A DNA stretch of 11,020 nt. Source: Synergistaceae bacterium. Lineage in GTDB: Bacteria; Synergistota; Synergistia; Synergistales; Synergistaceae. Each line of letters begins with the position of its first letter. Position 1 is the stretch's first letter. Under the pieces are notes generated by a model, which ran no database searches, was not told the origin of the DNA, and saw nothing but the letters and a program-made list of their open reading frames with translations. A program made the translations under genes and the position numbers. The stretch is taken from NCBI GenBank assembly GCA_031283975.1, contig JAITAT010000052.1, positions 1 to 11,020 of the forward strand, read 5' to 3'. Below are positions 1-5,768 of the stretch, piece after piece.

Positions 1-283
1 TCTCGCGTCCGAAGCCAGTGTCCACGAGTACAGCGCCTTCGGGGGACTCTATCAGATAGGCCGCCACAGCCGACGGGTACTTCCCTGTTGGAATGAATTT
101 CGCTATGTCGTCCTCCGCGGCTCCGATAAGTATGTCGAGCCCGTTCTCCCTCTGGACCTCCGAGAGCATACTCACCTTGAAATCCCCGATTTGGACTGAG
201 AAAACCTCGCTCGCCGCCCAGAGCGCCGTGGAAAATCCCAGTATCGAGGATACCGACAAAAACGCGATCGCCAAAAACTTCAT
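1..283 (-). CDS. Exported metallo-beta-lactamase-fold hydrolase, N-terminal part (runs off the window)
   Basis: This open frame continues past the window edge, so only about 94 residues are visible. The start has two candidate ATGs. The upstream one (292) sits directly against a GGGGAGG ribosome site, so I chose the second (283), which has a 9-base spacing. The protein begins MKFLAIAFLSVSSILG and has a positively charged N-terminus, a hydrophobic core and an A-x-A type cleavage region near residues 21-25. This looks like a Sec signal peptide without a lipobox cysteine. Residues about 74-92 carry a run like AAYLIESPEG followed by VLVDTGFG, the first strands of the metallo-beta-lactamase fold. 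The HxHxDH zinc motif would lie beyond the window. It starts 19 bases after the DUF501 gene and is probably cotranscribed with it. The substrate cannot be told: lactonase-, phosphodiesterase- and lactamase-like enzymes all share this start. Confidence 0.75.
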   Translation of the reverse strand, partial: MKFLAIAFLSVSSILGFSTALWAASEVFSVQIGDFKVSMLSEVQRENGLDILIGAAEDDIAKFIPTGKYPSAVAAYLIESPEGAVLVDTGFGRE

Positions 284-292
284 ACCGTTCAT

Positions 293-299
293 CCTCCCC
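293..299 (-). promoter_or_regulatory. Ribosome binding site that decides the start of the exported MBL-fold gene
   Basis: GGGGAGG on the minus strand abuts an ATG at 292-290 with no spacer, but lies 9 bases before the ATG at 283-281. The normal 5-10 base spacing therefore favours the downstream ATG and a signal peptide starting MKFL. Confidence 0.6.
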
Positions 300-302
300 T
301 GT

Positions 303-857
303 TTATCGTTTTGGAACGCATGAACCCATTCCGCACTCCCACTGCCGTATATTTTCGAGCAGCCATTCCGCCGCGGGGTGACTGCCGGTTCCGAGATACG
401 AGGCTATCTGGAGATGCAGGCACTTTACCGATACGCCATGCCCTACGGCTATTCCTCCGACTCCGCCCTTGCGGAGCGAACAAAACTCCCGCCTCCTGTA
501 AAAACGCAGATATGATTTTCTCGCGCCGCGCATCAGCGCGAGCCTGAGCCGCGCGTGAAAGAGATGATAAAGCCTCCACTCCTCATCCTTGCCGAGAAGA
601 TATTCCTCCATCGACGACACGCCGTCTCTTGCCTCCAAGCAGCCCGATAGCCGCACCAAATAGGGACACATGAGCCAGAATACGGTCGGGAACGGCTTGC
701 TTCGCTTTTCGGGCTCGCAGAGCAAAACCTGCGGGGCTCCACGTGAACACCTGCGCGCTACCCCCCTTACGGCGCCGCCCGATATGACGCGCGTCTTTCC
801 CGCGAAAGCGAGAATGCCGCGATCGCGTTCCGTAAAACGGGAAGCGTTGAAGTTCAT
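303..857 (-). CDS. DUF501 family protein
   Basis: This 184-residue protein has no established function. It shows the hallmarks I know for DUF501: VARRC at 33-37, PFPT at 55-58, FWLMCP at 60-65, a glycine loop GVGGI at 132-136, KCLH at 145-148 and a GSHPA stretch near 158-162. Full length for the family is about 150-190 residues, so it looks intact. The conserved C37, C64, C146 and H148 could form a metal site, which is my inference. In Actinobacteria DUF501 genes lie between an ftsB/divIC-like gene and a Ppx/GppA phosphatase gene. Here the upstream neighbour is an S1-domain gene 13 bases away, and the downstream neighbour is an exported MBL-fold gene. No good ribosome site precedes the ATG at 857, so translation may be coupled to the S1 gene. 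The family call is firm and the function is unknown. Confidence 0.85.
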   Translation of the reverse strand: MNFNASRFTERDRGILAFAGKTRVISGGAVRGVARRCSRGAPQVLLCEPEKRSKPFPTVFWLMCPYLVRLSGCLEARDGVSSMEEYLLGKDEEWRLYHLFHARLRLALMRGARKSYLRFYRRREFCSLRKGGVGGIAVGHGVSVKCLHLQIASYLGTGSHPAAEWLLENIRQWECGMGSCVPKR

Positions 858-870
858 CGATGTGCGGCCG

Positions 871-1275
871 CTATTTTTTACCGGGACGTCTCTTGTTTCC
901 TCGCGCGTCTTTCAGTTTGCTGTTGAGGTCGGCTATCTTTTCATCGCTCTGTTTCATGAAGGAAGTGAGTTTTTTTTCGAAGTCCTCCTCGCGGCGAACC
1001 GGCTTCGATTCTTTTATCTGAAGGGCTTTGATTGAAAGGTCTATTCTTCCTTTGTCGTCTATTTTTATGACTTTCGCCGTAACATTTTGTGAAAGCGTCA
1101 GCACGTCTTCGACATTCTTGATGAAGTTATATGAGAGTTCTGATATGTGAATCATCGCTTTCTGTCCGTTCGCAAGACGAACAAAAGCCCCGTATGGAGC
1201 TATATGCTCCACGGTCCCGCTCAGTACGTCCCCAATATTGACGACCGCGGCGTCCGCTGTTTTTTCTTCCTCCAT
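871..1275 (-). CDS. Single S1-domain RNA-binding protein (YabR/general stress protein 13-like)
   Basis: This 134-residue protein has one S1 (OB-fold) RNA-binding domain at about residues 13-86: GDVLSGTVEHIAPYGAFV at 15-32, MIHISELS at 41-48 and a closing KIDDKGRIDLSIKA at 71-84. The tail (about 95-134) is charged, probably helical, and ends in a basic KRRPGKK. This matches the size and layout of YabR and YugI (GSP13), S1 proteins thought to associate with ribosomes. The sequence does not show which of these it equals. The start is the ATG at 1275. GGAGGT lies 11 bases upstream, slightly far, but no better start exists. It follows a 53-base gap, the widest break in this half of the window. That gap may mark a new transcription unit, and a sigma-28-like promoter candidate lies at 1342-1369. 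Confidence 0.88.
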   Translation of the reverse strand: MEEEKTADAAVVNIGDVLSGTVEHIAPYGAFVRLANGQKAMIHISELSYNFIKNVEDVLTLSQNVTAKVIKIDDKGRIDLSIKALQIKESKPVRREEDFEKKLTSFMKQSDEKIADLNSKLKDARGNKRRPGKK

Positions 1276-1328
1276 AGATGAATCGTACCTCCAGTTTTTT
1301 TATTTGACTCGAACTCCGTTTGACAGGA

Positions 1329-1952
1329 TCATCCGATTTTCTTATCCGCCGGCAGCCACACCCACTTTAAAGGTTTTTCGCCTCCAAAAACCCGGAGCAG
1401 CAGCAAATGATACTTATCTCCCATTTTAACACGTTTATTATCATACCAGAATAATAAATTTCCGCTAGCTTTATCGAGAGCGCTTTTAGCCACTTTTTCC
1501 TGAAATATCGGCGTAAAAACGGCAAGAAGCGTGGAGCGTTCCATCTTTGGCGGTTTTTTCAGGAAGAGGATGCGGTTGCGCCGCGTGGACGGCACTCCGT
1601 TCATTCGCGCCATCGCGTGACGCGCGCGCGCCCTGCTCTTTATGTTGAATTTATACTGTTTCACCCCGAGTTCGCGCGACGCGCCAAGCGTAAAACCGGA
1701 TACTTTGAAATCTTTCGGCGCGTATCCTCCCAAAACGGAGCCGGCGCTCTTCGCGCGCGAATTTTTCCATTCGACAAAGAGAGCGGACTTGACGCGCGGC
1801 TCTATTCTGAGGGGTTTCACGCTCACTTCCCTGAAATGCGTCCATGTTCGGCAGGGGGTTTTCCTGCGAAGTTCGCCCCATCCGCGCACCACGATGCGTC
1901 CCAGAAATACGCGCTTCAGTTTTCTCCCTATTTCATCCAGCAGACTCGGCAT
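1329..1952 (-). CDS. Uncharacterised basic protein, 207 residues
   Basis: I do not recognise a family. The protein is strongly basic and looks cytoplasmic, with no signal peptide or membrane segment. It opens with a short helix-like stretch (LLDEIGRKLKRVF, 4-16) and has tryptophans at 25, 37, 62, 169, 197 and 199. An arginine-rich segment runs from about 105 to 127 (KSRARARHAMARM, then RRNR). A hydrophobic C-terminal part carries LLFWYDN at 166-172 and YHLLLLRVFGG at 181-191. The basic segment could contact nucleic acid or a membrane surface, which is speculation. Its ATG directly follows the TGA of the 185-codon gene (TGAATG), so the two are probably translationally coupled and act together. 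There is no clear ribosome site. The frame is open over its whole length and fits the operon, so I believe it is real although the function is unknown. Confidence 0.7.
   Translation of the reverse strand: MPSLLDEIGRKLKRVFLGRIVVRGWGELRRKTPCRTWTHFREVSVKPLRIEPRVKSALFVEWKNSRAKSAGSVLGGYAPKDFKVSGFTLGASRELGVKQYKFNIKSRARARHAMARMNGVPSTRRNRILFLKKPPKMERSTLLAVFTPIFQEKVAKSALDKASGNLLFWYDNKRVKMGDKYHLLLLRVFGGEKPLKWVWLPADKKIG
1342..1369 (-). promoter_or_regulatory. Candidate sigma-28 (FliA/SigD) promoter before the S1 gene
   Basis: On the minus strand TAAAGT (1369-1364) is followed by GCGGATAA (1349-1342), with 16 bases between TAAA and the -10 box. The flagellar sigma consensus is TAAA, about 15 bases, then GCCGATAA, so the -10 box has one mismatch and the spacer is one base long. 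It lies inside the 3' end of the 207-codon gene, about 65 bases before the S1 start codon. A chance match is quite possible because the bases also encode protein. Confidence 0.22.
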
Positions 1953-2510
1953 TCACTGTTTCGATTCCGATTCGAGAACCGCCTCCAAAGCGCGCGCGAC
2001 GCGCGAGAAGGGTTCCATAAGTTCCATCTCCTCGGCGGAAGCGGTGAGTATCCGCGCGAATTGGGATATTTTCGGCGCGTTTTCGGGCGAGAGCGTGAGA
2101 CGAAGAGGGGCGCTTATATTGTCGGCTTGCAGCATGAACACTCCTTCTTCCCCCGTCGGTTCGCACTGGCCGCTCTGTTCCAGGGGAGAGCGGGCCGACG
2201 CTTCGACGGCGATAGCCGGAAGTTTGGACAATTTCTGCACGGGACCTATCAGATCCTCGTTTTCCAGAAGCCACAGCGACGGTTTCGTCTCGACGGCGGA
2301 GATGAGATTGTCGAGAATTATGTCTTCCTTGAGATAAATATCCAGCGCGCTGCCGTAGAGTATCCTCTCCAATCTCGTGGGACGCACCGGCTCAGTGTAT
2401 CGAAAGTCCGCCGGAATGCCTCTCGAATCAGTAACAAGGGCCGCGCCTCTGAAATAGTTTTCGCGCGTGTCGACCGTGAGATAACCTATAAGCTGCCTGC
2501 CGTGCTCCAT
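1953..2510 (-). CDS. Uncharacterised acidic protein, 185 residues
   Basis: There is no function I can name. The N-terminal part has a distinctive block at residues 30-60: RGIPADFRYTEPVRPTRLERILYG followed by SALDIYL. I recall similar 'IP-x-EFR-x-TxPVRPTxLQRxLYG' segments in unannotated proteins of several phyla, but I cannot verify this here. A LLDN/KPSLWLLENEDL stretch follows at about 65-87. The C-terminal part (about 138-182) looks helical. There is no signal peptide or membrane segment. The start at 2510 is the first ATG and is preceded only by weak purine-rich sequence (AAAGG 11-13 bases away). It sits 33 bases after the 103-codon gene and abuts the 207-codon gene, which suggests a functional pair. 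The position in a flagellar/chemotaxis operon hints at a motility or surface role, but this is association only. Confidence 0.75.
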   Translation of the reverse strand: MEHGRQLIGYLTVDTRENYFRGAALVTDSRGIPADFRYTEPVRPTRLERILYGSALDIYLKEDIILDNLISAVETKPSLWLLENEDLIGPVQKLSKLPAIAVEASARSPLEQSGQCEPTGEEGVFMLQADNISAPLRLTLSPENAPKISQFARILTASAEEMELMEPFSRVARALEAVLESESKQ

Positions 2511-2543
2511 CTTATTCTCGACCTTTCTATGCCTGGGTTGATA

Positions 2544-2855
2544 TCACGCGAGAAAATCGAGCCGCCCGGATGCGCCGCCCCCTTCCTCTGTCTCGGGTTT
2601 ATCATCCCTGGCATCACCCTTTTCCCGTTTATGTTTTTGCCCGCCCCCACCGCGCCCGGAGTTTTTGTCGCGGATTTTCACCTCGGCCTCGGATTCGGGC
2701 GATTTCTGCACGGTTTGCAACTGATGAATCGTGCTTTTGACTATCTCGCCCTGCTGCGCGGCTTGAGCCAAATGCGCGCCTTGATCGTTCTGCGTCTGAT
2801 GAGCCTTGTGATCCACATTGTAGAGCGACATACCCGCTTCTATGGGACGAACCAT
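2544..2855 (-). CDS. Small charged low-complexity protein downstream of fapA
   Basis: This is a 103-residue hydrophilic protein of unknown function. Residues 1-15 (MVRPIEAGMSLYNVD) form the only motif-like part. Residues 18-52 are rich in Gln and Ala and could form an amphipathic helix. From 58 on it is Lys/Arg/Glu/Gly-rich with a GGGG run at 69-72, probably disordered, ending GRLDFLA. I recall small proteins beginning with a 'RPID/E' motif and a Gln-rich helix next to the DUF342 and sigma-28 genes in Clostridia-like genomes. If that is right, this is a conserved fapA neighbour, but this is memory only. The ribosome site is excellent: AAGGAGG at 2869-2863, 7 bases before the ATG. The gene lies 32 bases after fapA. 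The strong site and the operon position make it a real gene despite its odd composition. Confidence 0.78.
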   Translation of the reverse strand: MVRPIEAGMSLYNVDHKAHQTQNDQGAHLAQAAQQGEIVKSTIHQLQTVQKSPESEAEVKIRDKNSGRGGGGQKHKREKGDARDDKPETEEGGGASGRLDFLA

Positions 2856-2887
2856 GACGACGCCTCCTTAAAAACGAAGAACTCCTC

Positions 2888-4471
2888 TCAATCGAAAGAT
2901 TTGAGCCTTATCTCTCCATCCTCGTATACAAATTTCACGAAACGCAGAGTCTCGCGCACTATGTATCTGACTCCCCGAATCATAATGGAAACGCCCGGGT
3001 GACAGGCGCTTTTCACGCGAACCCTGCCGTCGAGTTTGTTCTTGTCCAGATCGCGCTCCAACTCCTCCAGGTGTTTTTTAGTCGCGTCGTGCTGCGCCTT
3101 TATCTGAAACTTCGCCTTGGTTATGCGCGCTAACGTCTCCTGTTTATCCTCGGTAAGCTGTCCCTGCTGCTGAAGGTTTTTCAAGAATGTTATATTGGCG
3201 TCTATTTTTTCTATCTGTTCCTCGAACTGTTTGATGTTCTCCTGGCTCCGCTTGCGTTCTTCGGCCAATTCCGGAAGTTCTCCGACGATCACGTCGGTTT
3301 TAGTGCCCATTTCGCTGCCGAGAACCTCGCACAGCACCTCGCTCCCCGCCTGTATCATGCCGCCGACTATCTGGCCTTTCTTGCTGCCTATCGCGGCGAC
3401 CTCGCCGCGCGCTCCTATATCGCTGTGCAATATGGCTTCCGCTACCGCGATATTGCCGCTCGATCTCACGCGAGCCTGGTCGATATATCCCGAGTTCACG
3501 TCGCCTTTCGCCGTCAGGTTGGCCTTCCCAGTGCCTCGGATGCCCACCTTTATCGTCATGCCGCCTTCCGATTTTATGACCGCGCCCTCTACCACGCCGT
3601 CGATTATTACGTCGCTGCCCGAACTGACCTCGAAACCCTCCCTGACGCTTCCATGAATCACTACAGGGCCGATGAAGTCTATGTTGCCGACGCTGTAATC
3701 GACGTCGCCTTTCACCTCGAACATCCGATTGACTGAGAGACTGCCGCCTTTAATTATGACGTTCCCGTCGAACTCGGCGCAGAGGTGCAGCTTATCCTCG
3801 GAGACAGCCGTTCCTTTGCCGGACGGCAGGTTTTTATCCTTGCCGGCGTAAGCCGCGATCTTCTTACCCATGACGCTCATGCCGTCCTGCCCTTGAACGA
3901 ACGGAATTTTTTCGGCTATTTCCTGTCCCTGGATGACGTTTATTACCGTCCCCAATTCTTTCATATCCACCTTGTCGCCGACGGCGCGGGGTTTTAAGAC
4001 GTTCAGATCTATCTTGTAATCAACGCGGGCGTCTTTGCCGTTTTTGGGAGCGTCGCCTTTTGCCGTCACGACCCACTGTTTCTCCAGCGGACGGGAGATC
4101 ATCTCCTCGATGGCTTTTTCATCGTGACCGTAGACGACGCCGTGACTATTCATGAAACCTTTGATGCTTTGCAGAGTCGGCATCGCTCCGCCGCCCGACG
4201 GAGGAATAAGCCACGTTTCGCAGGTGAGGCCGTCCTCCGAAATTTTTATCCTGTAATCCGCGTCTTTGGCTTCCTCTTTGTGCGGGGAAGCGACGCGGAC
4301 GGGGGTGCCCAGCTTGTTTTCAAGCGCGGATTTTATGGCGTCTCCATCGTAATCGGTCACGCCTTTTTCCTTGAGCGCGGATATCACGTTTCCGACAGAA
4401 GCCGAACAATCCGGGGTGACGACAAGAAAAACTCCCTCCTCCGCGAGGTTGATATCAAATCCTTGATCCAC
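2888..4471 (-). CDS. fapA: FapA family (DUF342) flagellar-associated protein
   Basis: This is a large cytoplasmic DUF342 protein of about 527 residues. In Vibrio a FapA homologue affects flagellar assembly and polar placement; the biochemical role elsewhere is unknown. An N-terminal FapA domain carries the conserved segment around residues 130-157 (ending KNGKDARVDYKIDL). Glycine-rich short repeats at about 250-395, such as GDVDYSVGNIDFIGPVVIHG, are typical of the beta-helical core. A coiled coil spans about 402-480, and a small beta-rich C-terminal part follows. No membrane segment is seen. I start it at the GTG at 4471, because AAAGGGGG (4486-4479) lies 7 bases before it. A TTG at 4477 would give two more residues but leaves only a 1-base spacer. 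It follows the sigma gene by 31 bases, an order also found in Clostridia-like fla/che operons. Family assignment is confident. Confidence 0.92.
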   Translation of the reverse strand: MDQGFDINLAEEGVFLVVTPDCSASVGNVISALKEKGVTDYDGDAIKSALENKLGTPVRVASPHKEEAKDADYRIKISEDGLTCETWLIPPSGGGAMPTLQSIKGFMNSHGVVYGHDEKAIEEMISRPLEKQWVVTAKGDAPKNGKDARVDYKIDLNVLKPRAVGDKVDMKELGTVINVIQGQEIAEKIPFVQGQDGMSVMGKKIAAYAGKDKNLPSGKGTAVSEDKLHLCAEFDGNVIIKGGSLSVNRMFEVKGDVDYSVGNIDFIGPVVIHGSVREGFEVSSGSDVIIDGVVEGAVIKSEGGMTIKVGIRGTGKANLTAKGDVNSGYIDQARVRSSGNIAVAEAILHSDIGARGEVAAIGSKKGQIVGGMIQAGSEVLCEVLGSEMGTKTDVIVGELPELAEERKRSQENIKQFEEQIEKIDANITFLKNLQQQGQLTEDKQETLARITKAKFQIKAQHDATKKHLEELERDLDKNKLDGRVRVKSACHPGVSIMIRGVRYIVRETLRFVKFVYEDGEIRLKSFD

Positions 4472-4478
4472 CGGCAAT

Positions 4479-4486
4479 CCCCCTTT
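4479..4486 (-). promoter_or_regulatory. Ribosome binding site that decides the fapA start
   Basis: AAAGGGGG on the minus strand has a spacing of 7 bases to GTG (4471-4469) but only 1 base to TTG (4477-4475). The GTG is therefore the likely initiation codon. Confidence 0.65.
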
Positions 4487-4502
4487 GATTGATGAAACCA
4501 GG

Positions 4503-5267
4503 TCACATATCCGAAACCGCCTTCAGTTCAGCCCTCAAAAGCGAAAGCGCCCTGCCGTGAAGCTGGGAGACGCGCGACTCCGTCACGCCGAGGACTAAGC
4601 CTATCTCCTTGAGGGTGAGGCCCTCATAGTAATAAAGGGACAACAGGGTTCTCTCTCTCTCCGGCAGTTTTTTCAAGGCGCCGACCACGGACTCTGTTTC
4701 CTCGTCCTGTTCAATGAGGTCGAGAGCGCTTGGCTGTTCATCCTCTATAGTGTCCTCCCGCTGCATGTCGCCGTCCTCTATGGCGAGTACGTCATCCAGC
4801 GAGACGATATAAGACCGGCTCGCTATTTCCAGCAAATCTCTGTACGACTGCTCGTCCATACCCATGGCGGACATCAGGGATTTGTCGTCGGTGTTTCCGT
4901 TCGTTTTCGCGATATCCTCGAGAGTCCTCTCGAACTTTTGAAGTTTTTCCCTCCCGCTCCGGGATATCCAATCGAAGCGGCGAAGCTCGTCAAGTATCGC
5001 GCCTCTTATGCGCGGAACCGCGAACGTCTGAAAACAAAAACCCCGTTCGGGTTCGAAGCGGTCGACCGCGTCCAGGAGACCCAGAACACCAAAACTCAGT
5101 ATGTCCTCAAAATCGAGCCCGCCCTGAAATTTGACGGACATTCTCGACGCGACATAACGAACCAGCGGGAGAAATCGTTTCACTATCTCGTCTTTGACGC
5201 GCGGTTCGCGCGTCCGCGTGTATTCCTCCCACAATTTTTCATTGTCCGCCGAGGCAGCGCGCTGCAC
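4503..5267 (-). CDS. fliA: Flagellar RNA polymerase sigma factor (sigma-28, FliA/SigD)
   Basis: This 254-residue sigma factor of the FliA/WhiG/SigD group directs RNA polymerase to late flagellar and chemotaxis promoters. Region 2 spans about 32-100, with DFEDILSFGVLGLLDAVDRF (52-71) for core binding and -10 melting, then RIRGAILDELR (87-97), a signature of this group. Region 3 begins DWISRSGR (99-106); the usual proline before RS is replaced by serine. Region 4 (about 195-247) contains LPERERTLLSLYYYEGLT and the helix-turn-helix LKEIGLVLGVTESRVSQLHG (219-238). Length is normal. The start is GTG at 5267, with AAAGGAG 12 bases upstream lying over the last codons of cheD. The next ATG (codon 43) would cut into region 2. 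It follows cheD by 6 bases, as in Bacillus and relatives. Its antagonist FlgM is not in the window. Confidence 0.96.
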   Translation of the reverse strand: MQRAASADNEKLWEEYTRTREPRVKDEIVKRFLPLVRYVASRMSVKFQGGLDFEDILSFGVLGLLDAVDRFEPERGFCFQTFAVPRIRGAILDELRRFDWISRSGREKLQKFERTLEDIAKTNGNTDDKSLMSAMGMDEQSYRDLLEIASRSYIVSLDDVLAIEDGDMQREDTIEDEQPSALDLIEQDEETESVVGALKKLPERERTLLSLYYYEGLTLKEIGLVLGVTESRVSQLHGRALSLLRAELKAVSDM

Positions 5268-5273
5268 TGGAAA

Positions 5274-5765
5274 CTAAAGCTCCTTTGTTCCCGAACCGAG
5301 GGTTTTCACTATGAACTTCATGGTCTCGGTACTGAATTCCACGCTGCGCCCTTTGCTACCCCCGGTATCGGAAGCCACGAGCCTTATGCCGGCCGAGGCC
5401 AGCATTTTCGTCGTAGCTTCGATGTTCCTGCTTCCAACGCCGAATATCGCGGAGTCAGTTTTCCCCGGAAGGGAAAACATCTGCGCTCCGCCGGCCATCT
5501 TCGCGCGGAGCTGCGATCTGTTGACGCCCAATTTCGCCAGTTCTTCCAAAAGAAGCGGAACGGCGGTGTCGGCAAATTTCCCTGGTTTTGGGATATTTTT
5601 CGCTTCCCTGCTGTCGGGGAGCATTATATGCACCATCCCGGCCGTCTTGGATATCTGATCGAATATAACCAGCCCTATGCACGACCCGAGGCCCAACGTT
5701 ATCAGCGTAGCGGGATGCTTCGAGACCACCAGATCCGCCATACCTACGTGTATCGGCTGTGACAT
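5274..5765 (-). CDS. cheD: Chemoreceptor glutamine deamidase CheD
   Basis: CheD hydrolyses specific receptor glutamines to glutamates. In CheC-containing systems it also binds CheC and stimulates its CheY-P phosphatase activity. The 163-residue protein matches the family length. The catalytic cysteine is C29 in LGLGSCIG (24-31), the histidine is H46 in AGMVHIMLP (42-50), and T23 is a plausible third active-site residue, equivalent to the T21/C27/H44 set known from Thermotoga maritima. The KFADTAVPLL segment (63-72) and GGSKGR near 134-139 are also family features. The ATG lies 3 bases after the cheC stop. The adjacency of cheC and cheD supports the known CheC-CheD interaction. Assignment is firm. 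Confidence 0.96.
   Translation of the reverse strand: MSQPIHVGMADLVVSKHPATLITLGLGSCIGLVIFDQISKTAGMVHIMLPDSREAKNIPKPGKFADTAVPLLLEELAKLGVNRSQLRAKMAGGAQMFSLPGKTDSAIFGVGSRNIEATTKMLASAGIRLVASDTGGSKGRSVEFSTETMKFIVKTLGSGTKEL
5280..5286 (-). promoter_or_regulatory. Ribosome binding site of the sigma-28 gene, inside the end of cheD
   Basis: AAAGGAG overlaps the final Lys-Glu codons of cheD and lies 12 bases before the GTG start at 5267. The spacing is longer than usual and the start is non-ATG. Both suggest modest, cheD-coupled translation of the sigma factor. Confidence 0.45.
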
Positions 5766-5768
5766 TGA

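Noticed and set aside
1306..1316. GAGTTCGAGTC on the minus strand resembling a tRNA T-arm
   Set aside because: No acceptor, D-arm or anticodon arm can be built upstream, which is the 3' end of a coding frame.
1617..3002. Long plus-strand open frame (461 codons) opposite the 207-, 185- and 103-codon genes and the end of fapA
   Set aside because: It crosses four minus-strand genes, has no ribosome site or recognisable domain, and is rich in Arg, Phe and His as antisense frames are. The minus-strand set has good junctions and start sites.
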